From Endomychus coccineus (taxonomy: Eukaryota; Arthropoda; Insecta; Coleoptera; Endomychidae): a DNA stretch of 64,000 nucleotides. The translations under genes were made by a program, and so were the position numbers. Below, in pieces: positions 1 through 11,904 of the stretch. Where the stretch lies: the NCBI GenBank assembly GCA_958510875.1, contig OY294068.1, positions 69,294,633 through 69,358,632 on the forward strand, given 5' to 3'. The stretch's first letter is position 1. Every line of letters begins with the position of its first letter. The notes under the pieces are model-generated. The model searched no databases, was not told the DNA's origin, and saw only the letters and a list, made by a program, of their open reading frames with translations.

Positions 1-302
1 CCTTGTTTGTTATTCTTAAATTGGTTTGTAAAATTTTCCGATCTATTTGATTTCTTTCCTCTAATGTTTTGAATTTGTCCAAATTTGATTTTGTTTATTA
101 AATTTTGAATTTTCAGTTCCACTGAATAAGGCTTTTCTGCACTTGTGTCAGAACCTTGATTCCGCAATTTAATTTCGTGATCTAAAAATCGGGTTTTCAC
201 GAAGGCAAGACTTAAATTGTCTTTCGTTAAAGTTTCGATTGCCATAATAACACTGTCATAGATAGACGGTAATGTTAAAAGCAAATATGCGACTATACCC
301 AT
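1..302 (-). pseudogene. Copia-type gag fragment (3' part), runs off the left edge
   Basis: The minus strand reads open from about 302 to the window edge, roughly 100 codons. It contains the pattern YLLLTLPSIYDSV, then AIETLTKDNLSLAFVKTR and a basic, Asn-rich tail, which is the core of Copia-family Gag (retrotransposon gag, copia type). It belongs with the N-terminal Gag piece at 951-1329, from which it is separated by an insertion. The 3' remainder (zinc knuckle, protease, integrase, RT) would lie outside the window. Frame breaks upstream show it is not functional. Family assignment rests on recognised Gag motifs. Confidence 0.7.
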
Positions 303-317
303 TTCAGTAATTCTAAC

Positions 318-938
318 ATGTTGCGCCTAAATCTACTAACTGTTGGGAAATATTATAAAAGATCTATTCTGGAAATGATTCACAAAAAAACGTGACTCCA
401 AATCTTTAAATCATAGGACAGATATTCAGACACTAAGTCAGATTTATACTAACTTAATTAATTGAAACTCTTGCAAATTCCTACAAGCGTCTTTATGATG
501 CTAAAAGTATATTTTAGGTAGAATGTCAAAAGTATATTTCCAATATGTTCTGACAACCTTTTTCTATTACCTCATAAATCTTAACATCTGGTTCGAAAGT
601 AGATACTTGAACGTAATGTTCTTGTTTTTAGACTTCGTTGACATGAGTTCGAATATTATAAGAATATTACTCAACAGTGGATTCTTGATATATTATACTT
701 ATAACATTGATGTGTTACAATTTCAATTATTCGTGTTTCTGTTCGTTTCGGCGACGTGAGCATTTCTAATTGAAATTGGTGCGATACGGACGTTTTTTGG
801 TAATACAGTTAGTTTTAAGAAATCCCGTTTTAGACATAATAAGTCTTCTGATGATGGTCGTGAGTCTGAAACGTGCGTAAACACGAAAATAATAAACATA
901 TATGTTAGTGTGACCTATTTCCCGAGTATTTATATATA
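318..938. mobile_element. 621-bp insertion inside the Copia gag, with 12-bp flanking repeat
   Basis: The 12-bp string AGTAATTCTAAC occurs at 306-317 and again at 939-950. When the intervening 621 bp are skipped, the two Gag pieces meet at the expected place in the Copia protein. This makes the block a later insertion with a target-site duplication. It ends in TATATATA before the second copy, like the simple tail of a non-LTR or SINE-type element. No coding match was recognised: the plus-strand reading frame at 523-759 looks like chance. Class is unknown. Confidence 0.55.
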
Positions 939-950
939 AGTAATTCTAAC

Positions 951-1329
951 TCTAGATGCAGTTAGCTCTACCATCATCTCGAATTTGATAAAATGGTTGA
1001 TTAATGATACGTCTGATTGCAGTTTGAAGCTCAATAATCTTTAATGTACATCTATTTGTGTAACCAGGCTTTTCCTTTCATAAAGCGTGTCTAATTTCTG
1101 TATTATCTCCTTGGTAGAATTATTATTTGTAACAATGCCGATCATTCATCGCTTAAATGCTCGATTACACAACCTTTCTCTCCCATCTTCGCAATTCATC
1201 TATTAGTTCTTTAGGTAGATCTTCATCTAGATATTGTAGCTCACCTTCTTCTTCGATTAGAGCACTCCCAATACTATATTGTTCGCCATTGAAGATCTTT
1301 ATATCCCTTTTAATTTTCTTTCTATCCAT
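951..1329 (-). pseudogene. Copia-type gag fragment (N-terminal part)
   Basis: Minus-strand reading from the ATG at 1329 gives MDRKKIKRDIKIFNGEQYS, the usual start of Copia Gag. LDEDLPKELIDELRRWERK follows and, after stops and frame changes, LDTLYERKSLVTQ and RLLSFKLQSDVSLINHF. These are in the order found in Copia Gag, just before the segment at 1-302. Several stop codons and indels show decay. Nothing suggests a host function. Confidence 0.65.
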
Positions 1330-3162
1330 TGTAGTTAAGCACTCACTTAATCACTAGTTTTATTTATCTATAAGGTTCACAAAATGTCACTACTACACTT
1401 ATTTATATTAAAATTTATTTACACAGTACGTAATCGGGGCCCATAACCTATTAATATTATAGGATGAGGAGATGTGAAATAACACCCAGTATACGTTCTT
1501 CACTTAGTTTATTATGAAAATAGAATAGATCCTATATTACTAATAAAGTATATTATACAAACACAAAACATGAGTATTTCTATAAATAGAAAGGGTCGCT
1601 ACCTACTAATAGTGAGGAGTTGATGATTATTTACTTCCTGAGAATCCAACATTGATGACGTTACTTGGAATGACATTTTCGGACACTTCTGCAAGTATGA
1701 AAATGTATGTGTGTGATATATATTTATAACTAGTAGAACATGGTTATTATGGTTAGATAGAATACTATAATTCCATTTGAAAAACTGAACAGAAACAAAA
1801 ACAATACAGTTACTATTTTCACCACTTAGAGCGATTTCCAAAATTTCTAATCCGTGCGACTAAAAGAAACGGCGCAATTGTCTCCATAATTTTCATTCAC
1901 GCACACACAAACTTCATCAAAAAAAAAATTTAGATCGATTCAAAAAGGCTCAAAACGGACATTTCCCCGCAAATCAGGATTTTTTTTTATACCGATTGCA
2001 ATACTTCCCTTATATTACATATAGTGAGGGGCGTAATAGTCTATAGTATAATTCCATTTGAAAAACTGAAAATGGAAGTCAAATATACCACTTGAAACGG
2101 AGCTGCGGCGCCCAAAAACAAAAGAATAATCTTCACCACTTAAGAGCGATTATACAAAATGTTTCCTGTCTTCGAAAATGTCCATTTGCGGTCCCATGTT
2201 CATTATGACTTTACTGTATAAATTGGGCCGTACTAACATCAGCGACAAATTTCTCTTGTATTATTCCATCTTCTATTTTTTACGAATATCATCAAATACA
2301 GTCTAGAATTTTTGCTTTAAAAATTATTATAAATAGAATTTGATTGAAAAATTACATAATATTCAAGGAGTGAGTAAAAATAACAAAGGCAAGTATTTTT
2401 GTGACTGTTTTTCTGCTACAAATATTCAATAGTTACACAAATGAATAAAAGTTGTTTTCCTCTTGTAATCATAAATGGTGTAGAAAATGGTATGCTGTAT
2501 GAGGGATAGCAAATGTTCATTAGTTTCGACGCTTACTAATTGTAATTTTATAATTCACTAATTTAGTTTATGAAAACCCAATTTACACCTTTTGACGGTA
2601 AAATTTATTTATAATTCATAACAATTGTTTCACCAACACAGTGACATCAGAATACAAATAAATTACATTTAAAGATTTAATCCCTTAATAATTTATAATC
2701 TATATATTTCTACCAATAGGTTGAAGTTTAGATTTTAAAACTGTATATTGTTAAAATTTCTAAATATATTTTACCGACAAAAAATGCAGATTGTATTTTC
2801 TTCTTAAACTAGATTATTGAGATAGCAAATGTTTGAAATGTATATGTCTTATGATTTATTATTGCTTTATTAATGAATAATTTTGTAATTGAGTGCTGCA
2901 TTTGTAAGTAATAGTGTCTAAAGTTATGATAGTAAGAAATAGAAAATGCTTGTTATAATATACTTGTTTTCCATAGAATTACTAATTTTTGAATGATGGA
3001 TAATAAATAAAATATACGTTATCATAAATGTATTAAAAATATTTTTTGAATTATATTGACAGCTAATCTTTGATATATATTTTCACTTTCTCTTAACAAT
3101 GAGCACATTTTTCTGATCTGATGCCACTAGTTCTCAATATTAATTGGGCTGATAGTCGGCCT
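1330..3162. other. Non-coding stretch with an internal direct repeat
   Basis: No gene is recognised. A segment near 1757-1850 (ATTCCATTTGAAAAACTGAA followed by a CACCACTTA-GAGCGAT block) recurs in diverged form at 2050-2150. The 1870-2030 part, with GGCGCAATTGTCTCC, CACGCACACAC and TACCGATTGCAATACTTCCC, also recurs near 29060-29110 and 30850-30910, so it is a dispersed repeat. The rest is AT-rich sequence, probably intron of the TENT4-like gene. Confidence 0.4.
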
Positions 3163-3170
3163 GTAGATAC

Positions 3171-4808
3171 CAGTGGCGGCTCGTGAACTTTTTAAGAGAG
3201 GAGGCTGGACATAAAACGTTCTTGTAAAAATATACTCTATTCAGCCAATAAATTTAACCTTTGCACAGCGACCGTACCAGCTACTTCAGTGCCAAAATTA
3301 ATTGTTGCCAAGCAAGAACCAACGTGGAGGTGTAGTTTCTCTTGGCAAAACATTTTTTTGTTCGTTTTTTTTTCTTTGGATTTTTGATATTTTTTTTTTT
3401 TTTTTTTTAATTTTTCATATTTTGTTTTTTTTATTATTTTTATAAACTTTTTTTATATATTAACGGAATTCTACGGTCTTTAGTTTGCGAAAAATGATCA
3501 ATAATATTATCATAAAATGTATCATTTTGTTTTAAGTGTTTTACTGAATCTTTTTCAATAGATATCAAACTAACACTGTATAAACGATTTTGGCTCATTG
3601 TATTTCGCATGTAAGTTTTAATTCGTTTGAGAGTAGAAAATGATCTCTCCACCGATGCCGACGTGACAGGAATGGTGACTGTCAAACAAAGTAGTTTATA
3701 AAACTGAGGTAAAACTTGTTGCAAATCATTGTCTATCATATATTTTATCATATCGGCGTGAATGTCGTACTGGCCTAAAATATCTTTATCCGAGTAGGTA
3801 TATAACCCATAATTCATTGTGCAGTGCTATTTTATCAAAAAATTTATATTTTAGAACTAAGTTATCTAAAAGTGTATTGGGAAACTCTTTTGAAAAAGAT
3901 TCGAAAAATCTTCTATTCGTCAAGTCGAAAAATTTCAATTCATGCAAATCGGAAAATCGAATCTCAATTTGACCTTTAATAGTATCTAAAATTTCATAAA
4001 AAAAGTTGTTTATAATGTAGTTTCTTGTCTACCAAATTATATGTTTTCCTCCTTTAACAATATTCTGTTTACCGGTTAATTTAAACTTAATACTCGATGT
4101 AATATGTTCCTGCGATTTTTCATGTCTATCTATACCACGAGCTAAATTTTTCAAATCATCGTAACCCGAGTGTCCCCAACATGAAGTTGTATCAGATGTA
4201 AATAGCAAGCAATATAATTTATTGTGTATTTCGATTTTGAAACATACCTGTCATCGTCACCACTAATCCTTTCAAATCCGGTAAAGGCCGTTTATTTTTA
4301 ACAAAACACTTTTCTATCATATGTTAATCCACTAAATGGATTTTCTAACAACCCAGCAACTAAGTCACTCATCATTTTAACGTTCACCGATTAGATAAAT
4401 TATAACTTAACTACTTAACCTTACTTCGCTTCGCGGTACAAATTACAAAACCAAGAACTAACGGAATACGACACGTGTGGCATTCTTCTAGCGGAAGGGT
4501 GGTAGCAAGTAATCGTATTTCATTCGACCGACGATTCCATACGAGAAGCTAGCTTCCATAGGATGTTGCCATATTCGCTCTTTTACCCTATCTAGCAATT
4601 GAACTGCTTGGAAAACGGCAACTGTGTTGACCACACGTATTTAGCGTTTGAGATATATAGAGAATCTAGCCTCTGGCCACTGAACGGGGAATTAATTGTA
4701 AAATTTAAAGAATTATCAGAGAAACAGGAAATAAAATGGAGAATGATCATTAAGATAAATTGGTGAGGAGGCTGAGCCTCCTTAGCCTCCTTCGAGGAGC
4801 CGCCACTG
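3171..4808 (-). mobile_element. hAT transposon, internally deleted, with 8-bp target duplication
   Basis: The ends are inverted repeats starting CAGTGGCGGCTC (left 3171, right 4808). They are flanked by a perfect 8-bp duplication GTAGATAC at 3163-3170 and 4809-4816, the hallmark of hAT insertions. On the minus strand the left half encodes a C-terminal hAT dimerisation segment. Near 4210-4070 are remains of a TTF-type zinc-finger region (CLLFT, SCWGHSGYDDLKNLARGID, HEKSQEHI). The DDE core between them is missing, so this is a ZMYM1/TTF-type hAT that lost its catalytic centre. It sits upstream of the last two TENT4-like exons and is probably intronic. Confidence 0.85.
3440..3817 (-). pseudogene. 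hAT transposase C-terminal dimerisation remnant
   Basis: The 125-codon frame contains the hAT dimerisation signature: PVTSASVERSFSTLKRIKTY, then RNTMSQNRLYSVSLISIE. Upstream in another frame (about 3817-4010) the same protein continues as YEILDTIKGQIEIRFSDL and SFSKEFPNTLLDNL, so at least one frameshift separates them. It lies inside the 3171-4808 element and has no intact catalytic domain. Confidence 0.75.
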
Positions 4809-4943
4809 GTAGATACCTCGTTACATTAAGAATTAGCATATTGCTCATATTTGTGTATATTTCATTAACCCTTCAATGATTCAATATTTTTGTGGTAAAA
4901 TAGATGTCATATAATTATGTTATATCAGATCTTTTGTTTCCAG

Positions 4944-5628
4944 GTGAAAAGAGCATTTGAACATGCATATATAACATTATCAAATGCCGTCCACCCATTT
5001 TCTACTCAGTGTAATTGTCAATACACTTCAATATTGGGGAGAATAGTGAAAGTGACAGATAAAGTGGTGGTATACAGGAGATGGGTCGAAAAATCATTTG
5101 ACAGCATTACTGGGAGTCCTGTAAATTCACCTCTACCGTCACCGAAAAGATCTTCCCGTTCTCTTTCGAGTAGCGGCTCAATGTCTAGCTTCGATGAAAG
5201 CGGAGGAAGTTCAGAAGTGAGTGGTCAGATTACTTTTACTGCAATATATGTCATTATTATACTAATTTATTCGAATATAACCGGTATCACAACTCGTGCA
5301 GTAATTATTGTGTTAATGCAGTTTTTATATTTTTTTGGTCCTATCAATTTGATTTATTCCCTGAACATCAGATTTATTTGATACCTTTTTTTGTTGATCT
5401 AACACTGTCTGTAATTGTACTTACTAGAACAAATAAAAAAGACATTGTAACTTCACTGTTGTTTTTTTTTTCTAGGCTTCTGATCCTCCATCAAGGGACA
5501 TATCACCAAACATAAATTTTCTTCAACGCAACATCCACCAAAAAATATGGAAAAATAAAAAATATAAAAGCAATGTTCATTATAATCAGAACACCACAAC
5601 AAAGATTAAAAAAAAGATGAAGCAATAG
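4944..5628 (+). CDS. TENT4/Trf4-type non-canonical poly(A) polymerase, last two exons
   Basis: Two exons: 4944-5216 and 5476-5628 (stop TAG 5626-5628), both in phase 0, with acceptors TTTCCAG and TTTCTAG and donor GAA|GTGAGT. The first encodes VKRAFEHAYITLSNAV and SILGRIVKVTDKVVVYRRWV, the end of the PAP-associated domain of TENT4A/TENT4B (PAPD7/PAPD5; Trf4-1 in flies). A Ser/Pro-rich stretch and a short basic Lys/Asn-rich tail follow. These nuclear enzymes add short or mixed A tails to RNAs for exosome decay or for stabilisation. The catalytic nucleotidyltransferase exons were not found in the window and should lie to the left. The C-terminal tail is short compared with vertebrate TENT4. A reading frame continuing past 5216 into the intron is not the real end. 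Confidence 0.85.
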
Positions 5629-7716
5629 TATTTACTTAGGATTTCTAATTTTAACTTGTATATCAATCTATTTCTCTAAATATGCCTTTGGTTTGTTATA
5701 TATTTTTTGTCTAAACCTGGGAGATATTGAGGAATATGTAGGCTAATATTTTAATCTAAGTTATGAAACATTATCAACACATGTCTGCACTTAGTAGTTT
5801 TAATTATATATTGTGGGGCAGTAATTCTCATGCCAAAATATAAAAGAAAAATTTTTAGAATGTTACAGCCCTTCAAAGGTATACTTCCAGTTATCGATTA
5901 AGTCAACAAGATATTTGGTAAGTAAATAGTGTTGATAAAAAATATGTAATTAAAAATCACTGATTTTCTATCGAGAAATGTATCTTTATTTTATTCGCTA
6001 TATTTGTTTAGATTTCATTTTAGTAACAATATATATATAAACCTTGTTAACGAAAAAGTATTAGTCATAGGTTTATCTTTCTCATTAGATTCAGAATTAA
6101 TCTTGAGAAGATATGAGTGAATACTTGATTTTAGTTTAGTAAATATCATATCAAATAGGTGCTCTGTGTTTTGTTCTTCGTTTTATCATCACCTAAGTCT
6201 TTTTTTTAGGGTATCCATTATTCATTAATTCCAGTTTTGACATAAATATGTTGATATTTACAACACTTTCAATTATAAAAATGATTTTCAACGGCAACGT
6301 AATTTTGCTAAAGTTGAGTTGAAAATGTAGATTGGCCAACTGGCAAAAGATTGAACTTTGCCCAATTCTCCTATTCTATAACAAAAAACTTCTATCTAAA
6401 TTATCCGTTGTAGGTTTCTACTTATAAATATCTATACCCATATAAGAAATGGCACAAATATCAGATTCGATATCTTTTTGGGAAATTCCATTTCAATATT
6501 CTGTACTTTATAAAACATGGATTATAATATCCAACACAATTAATTTTTATTTTATGTATGTCAATAGTCTTGAATCAAGTATGCAATTACTTGAAAATTA
6601 TGTGTGTGTAGTAGTAGGGTTTAGAATGTAGGTAACCATCTCATATTCTGTCCTGTCAAAAGTTTCCTTCCCAGATCCGTGATTTTTATAGGTATTTGTG
6701 GTGGAAATTGACAGTATATTACTGAATTGTATATATTACCGTGTAATATTATTTTTTATTATACAAATAAAAGCAATTTTTAAAACAATCAGAATGGTGA
6801 TTCAAACACTTGTCAAAATTGCTAGGTTTTAAGTATTTTTGTTTTATTTTATATATTTTTAAAGAAGAATTGTTATTTCCATGAATACAAACCTTTGGCT
6901 TGAGCAGACTTATATTATGTTCCAAAATTGTTTTGCTTATGCTTCAGATTGCAGAATGTTAATAGATTATGAATATATCGTATTTATAAGTAATATCATT
7001 CTAACCGACTAGTGATTCAATCCAGAAACCTTCCTTGTTCCAATTGATTTTGTTTCCACAACCAATTTATAAAATATTTGATCATTTCAGAACAATTTCA
7101 CTTGTAAAATTATATCATTGACTATTGTGAATATTAAAATAGATCATTCAGAGTTATGTTAATGTTTTCTCATACTAATATTAGTGGTTAAAAATACATT
7201 TGTCAAATTAAAAAATTTTAAAGCAACTTGGAAATGATATTTTTGGCCAAAAGTGCAAGATATTCTGAAATTAAGTTATTGTGAGAATATGTGTCAATTT
7301 GATCAGGCTAGGAAAAAATTTCATCCATCTTATTGTAGATCCTTATTTAGAAATAGATATCTATTTAAGCTGGAAAAAAAATTGACAACTACATATTTGG
7401 TTTACTATGAAATATATACATTATTTATTTGTATTTATAGAAATTATATTTATATTCAATTATCGATATTTATTATTTCAAAGTTCTTTTTCTTATAAGC
7501 GAATCATTTCATCCTACATCATCATATATATAAATTTTATGTATTTAAGCAAGATTGTTTAGTATTGAAATACTTGAATTCACCGAGCATAACAAATAAC
7601 TTTAACATATCTACATAAATGTATGGTATTTCCTATGCCTCTAATTGCCTCCTGATGATTGTCAGATTGAAGGAATTTATTCCGACCTTTGATTACTCGA
7701 TAACATGCAATTGTGA

Positions 7717-7718
<2 letters not shown>
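5629..7718 (+). other. Probable 3' UTR of the TENT4-like gene, then intergenic DNA
   Basis: No gene is recognised. AT-rich sequence follows the stop codon; an AATAAA at 6766-6771 is a plausible polyadenylation signal about 1.1 kb downstream. The short frames at 6449-6631 and 7253-7498 have no recognisable protein character. Confidence 0.35.

Positions 7719-7757
<39 letters not shown>
7719..7757. repeat. (TA)n microsatellite
   Basis: About 19 uninterrupted TA units directly abut the left end of the foldback element that follows, and the right end of that element also continues into TATATAT. It was probably the insertion target, or it grew from it. Confidence 0.9.
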
Positions 7758-7759
<2 letters not shown>

Positions 7760-8488
7760 GGTGTTCCAGTATACCTGTTCCCATGGATTATCTCAGCCAT
7801 TTCGAAAGATAAAAAAATCTCGTTCAAGGAACCTTCAACTGTTTGACCGGAAGTGACTCTGACTTTTTTATTTCAAATAGCACCCTGTATATTTTTTGCA
7901 ATTTTTGCAATTTTTTTCTACTCAAAATTATCTTTCCAACGATGTATCACTCTTTGTATTTTACATTTGATAAAAAACACCTACTTTTTGCACTTGTTGC
8001 ATATATAACTATTATGTTCCACGACGGAACATCTTTAGCTGAATCAACATTTCATAAATTGCTCAATAGTACTGTTGATGTGATTATCATAATCGTTATA
8101 AAAATAAGGTATAATTGTTCATAAATTATCAATTATTATTGTAGTGAAAATCAAGATTACACAAAATATCGTAGCCTACTGCAATTCTTTCAATTTGAAA
8201 TTTCAATTAACGTTTTCTCCATCAAATCAAATGTATAATATAAAGTGTGATACATCGTTGGAAAGATAATTTTGAGTAGAAATCAAAAATTGCAAAAATA
8301 TGCAGAGTGCTATTTGAAATAAAAAAGTCAGAATCACTTCCGGTCAAACCGGAAGTGACTTCCAATTTTTGTTTTTCTCAGTTAAAGGTTTCTTGAACGA
8401 ATTGGAGATCATACAATTTTCAAATTTTTATCTTATGAAATGACTGAGATAATCCATTGGAACATGTATACTGGGACACCCGGTATAT
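7755..8488. mobile_element. Foldback/MITE-like element of about 730 bp
   Basis: The two halves are imperfect inverted copies over almost the whole length. GGGTGTTCCAGTATACCTGTTCC at the left matches the complement of GGAACATGTATACTGGGACACCC at the right. Internal matches include TTATCTTTCCAACGATGTATCAC versus GTGATACATCGTTGGAAAGATAA, and ACCGGAAGTGACT on both sides. The ends lie in TA-rich DNA. No transposase is encoded; the frames at 7619-7846 and 7843-8124 come from the repeat arms. It is a non-autonomous DNA element of unknown superfamily. Confidence 0.75.
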
Positions 8489-10204
8489 ATTACTATTCGT
8501 TATGAATTATTCTAATCCATGGTCATCGTAAATACTTTCTAGTTATTGTATGTTTCCGATTATAGCATTTTTAGGATGTATCTTAGAAGGGCTGTATCTT
8601 CTATTTTTAATACAGGAGAGTAAATTTGCTGCAAACTTGTAGAGTAAGACAGTTATGTTTCAGACTGAAGAAACTACATAAGAATATGGAAGTACAGACA
8701 TATGAAATGAAAAATGAAAAAAATCATTGAATATTGAATGGCGGCACTTTATTACATTGTCGTAAAATTGGCATTGATGGGAAAGTTGAGCACTTGCAAT
8801 TTCGAAGGTAAAACTATTGTAATAAGCTGATTGCCTCACACAAATTAGAAGAAATGCTCTATATCCGTTGCGTAAGTGTTGTAAAAAATGTTTTTGCTTT
8901 TATTTTGTCGATTGATTGAAATACCGAGAAGAACAGTTCGATAACGACGAATATGATGTGGGGAAAATTTATGGTAGATGGCAATTGAGAGGTGATAGAA
9001 AAATCGTGCTTGATCATGGTCTTGAATGTCTTAGAATTTTATCAGATATTTTCGAAATTGGAATTTGGCAATAAATTATTCTACTGGTATTCTATTTTCA
9101 TTGTCAACAACAATACAATTTTTTTATGTTATGGCTGGGAATGTCGATATTTAAGAATTTGATTTGAACATTCCTATGTCTCTTGAATTTAATTATTACC
9201 AATAAGCACTGGGTTTGGCTGAAAAAGTGTAATGTTATTAATTAGACCTAAAACAATTGATTCATTACCAGAAAGAGGTTCTATTAAATTGATTCAAATG
9301 ATAATAGCTGCAGAACACTACAAAATAAAATTTATATTTTCTGCATAAAAGTTTATAGGCGAGCAGTTATTGATGATCTTGAAGAATATTTTGAATCAAA
9401 ACGTACTGAAATTTAACTTCAGAAAAAACTATTTATCCAAGGCCTTGTACCATCTATTGTTGATCAGCAGACACAAAGGGACACGTGTTTGTGATCATTA
9501 AAAATCATGCCCTGTCCATCTGTCTAAATTGCCACTTCTAATTTCATTTATTTTAACTGCAAACCAAACAGTTTTGATAAGCATAGATACAAAGTAGCTC
9601 AATGATTTTCTCTTTGCTATCGGGCAGCCATTATTAGAGTAAACCAAATGTAAACACCAGGTACCAAGATCCTAGCATACTCTTTTCTTTAGCAAGTTGT
9701 GAAGTTCTTGTCACTTTTAAACCTATATCATATCTGGTCACATAGAGAGTACAAATTATTATACCATTAATTTCCAACTTATATTCCACAATTTGATACT
9801 TCATTTGTCACAAGAATAGATTTGTTTACTATTATCCTGTTTCAAGTAGCTTCTTCGCCAACCACCTCACAAACGTTCCAGCAACGCAACAAGTGGGCTT
9901 GGGCTCACTATATAAATATAAAATTGAGTGATTCCATTGCTATTCATTAGCAACGAACGATTAATTCGTGAATTTAATTTTACCAACCTTATGAACATGT
10001 GTTGATAAATTTATGTAAACATAAAAACTGTCAAATTTCGGTGCTATAGGGATGCGCCCAAATGTAGACGCATTCCATTATTTCACATTGTCAGTGAATT
10101 ACGTAAACAAGAGATGACATTGAGAGGAGGTTCTTACTTTTTATATTCAGTATGCTCTGAATGTTGTTATGATTGTCAAAAAGTACTTGATCTTCACGTT
10201 AATA
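8489..10204. other. Intergenic, no feature recognised
   Basis: AT-rich DNA with no convincing reading frame, splice pattern or repeat structure on either strand. Confidence 0.3.
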
Positions 10205-11904
10205 TTACACTATGTAACAAAATTCAAATTTTTGTTCTGCCTAACCTTTTCGATGTTTGCGTTCGATTCTACATCTATTTCGAATAATTAAAAGCCACTT
10301 AGAAGTTGAAAAGTTTGTTTTTGCGCTCAGGCCCAATTTTTTTCCAAAAGTAAAACTTCGCTTTGAATATCCTGGAATAACTTTTTATAAACTTGACTCA
10401 GCACCAGTCTGTGATATCAAATTATTCGCAATTGTGTGGAGAAGTGAGATACAGGGCATTTTTTAAGTAATACGAACGTGGCCAAATGGCCACGTAGTAT
10501 CCGCCGTGGCCACGTAGTAATCATATTCTGGCCACAACCAATTTTCGAAAATGCGTGAACAACACCTAACTGAAATAATGTCAGAAATTTTCTGAACATA
10601 CATGATTTCCCCAAAATGTCAAAAAATATATAACTTCCTAATTCTAATGAAGTTTTTTGGTGCTAATCGAAGAAATTTATCAACGAATGAATAACAGTTC
10701 ATCAAATATACTGTCGAGGATTTATATGGAAAAAACACTCACGACTTCAGTTAGATATATAAATTCTGCACGTGCTCGAGGATTTTTGTCAGCATATAAT
10801 TAAGAATTTGTGGGCAAGTATATAATAAGTTGGATATGAAAAATAACTATTTCTGAGATTACTTTTTTTTTGCAAATTTTTTGGTATGAGTGAGATAACC
10901 CGTCGATACACAATTCGTCTATTGAATAGATATGATTATAGAATCACAAACCGCCATCTTTACGAAAAAACTTCCGAACGAAATCCCTGTCGGAGTACAA
11001 GGTGAGATCAGGTTCTCGGTAACGCCTCTCTTTCTTGCGAAGGAACTCTGCTACAGCTGGCCTCTGATCATATAAAGCTGTACCTACTCCATTCAGTGCC
11101 ACAAACATTCTCGAGTTCATGGTCTCATCTGAAGTTAACAGTCGGTGGTTTGATTTAATTTGATTATAATGAGAAACGCATAAAATTGCTGCACTAACAC
11201 TACATGTACAATAAGTGCTTTAATTTGCTCCAAACCAATTTTCCTCGTTCACGTGTATAAATGTCGTAAAATCTCCTATTAAGACGATTCGGAAGACTTT
11301 CTCTTTTCGTCCTTCTTCCTTTCAACTGGTTCCCGTTATACGCGAACGAGATATTTTTCTTTTGGCCACCTAGTGAAAAATCCTTGAAAAATGCCCCGAT
11401 AAACAGTTAAAAGTTGCACATGTAAGACTATTTGGCTGCTATTTGCAGAAAAGTAAAAAAAAACTCTAAATTTTCATCAATTTGACGTAAAAATCGCCAA
11501 ATAAAAAATCGTAGAGCCAAATTCAGATCCAAATACCGTTTTTTCGCAATTTGTATGTGAAAAGTGACTCATTACGAAGAGATTGATACTATTCCGAAGT
11601 ACAAATTTGATGAAAATTTAGGTTTTTTTACTTTTCTGCAAATGGCAGCCAAACAGTCTTTTAACTGATTATTTCACTTCTCCACACAATTGCGAATAAT
11701 TTGATATATCATAGACTGGTGCTGAGTGAAGTGTATAAAAAGTTATATCCAGGATATTCACAGCGAAGTTTTACTTTTGGAAAAAATTCGCCCTGAGCGC
11801 AAAAGCAAACTGTTTAACTTTTAAGGTGGCTTTTAATTATTCGAAATAGATGTAGTATCGAACACAAACGTCGAGAAGGCAGAAAAGTGCGTTACATAGT
11901 GTTA
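10205..11904. mobile_element. Foldback element with nested inverted repeats, about 1.7 kb
   Basis: Outer arms of about 250 bp run inward from ACACTATGTAAC at the left to its complement GTTACATAGTGT at the right (10205-10455 against about 11683-11904). Both carry matches such as ATTCGAAATAGATGTAG and CAATTGTGTGGAGAAGTGA. A second inverted pair lies inside (about 11420-11480 against 11605-11665, AAATTTTCATCAAATTTG type). Between the arms is a short coding remnant at 10944-11120. The long arms and non-autonomous structure suggest a foldback DNA transposon; the superfamily is not settled. Confidence 0.7.
10944..11120 (-). pseudogene. Possible PIF/Harbinger-like N-terminal coding remnant
   Basis: A 58-codon minus-strand frame starts MNSRMFVALNGVGTALYD and contains YREPDLTLYSDRDFVRKFFR. 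The pattern of basic residues, a Tyr, then D-x-DF-x-(R/K)-x-F-R resembles the segment before the DDE domain in many insect HARBI1-like proteins. No catalytic domain follows. It is G+C-richer than the surrounding arms, which supports a captured or retained exon. The assignment is an inference from a short motif. Confidence 0.3.

Noticed and set aside
523..759. 78-codon frame MSKVYFQYVL...
   Set aside because: It lies inside the 621-bp insertion, is Phe/Tyr/Leu-rich as expected by chance in AT-rich DNA, and has no recognisable domain.
5217..5381. Extension of the TENT4-like exon to a stop at 5379-5381
   Set aside because: The extra residues are hydrophobic intron translation; the GTGAGT donor at 5217 and the in-frame exon at 5476 give a better model.
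7619..7846. Open frame with a poly-(Tyr/Ile) run
   Set aside because: It is produced by the (TA)n microsatellite and the arm of the foldback element; no protein character.
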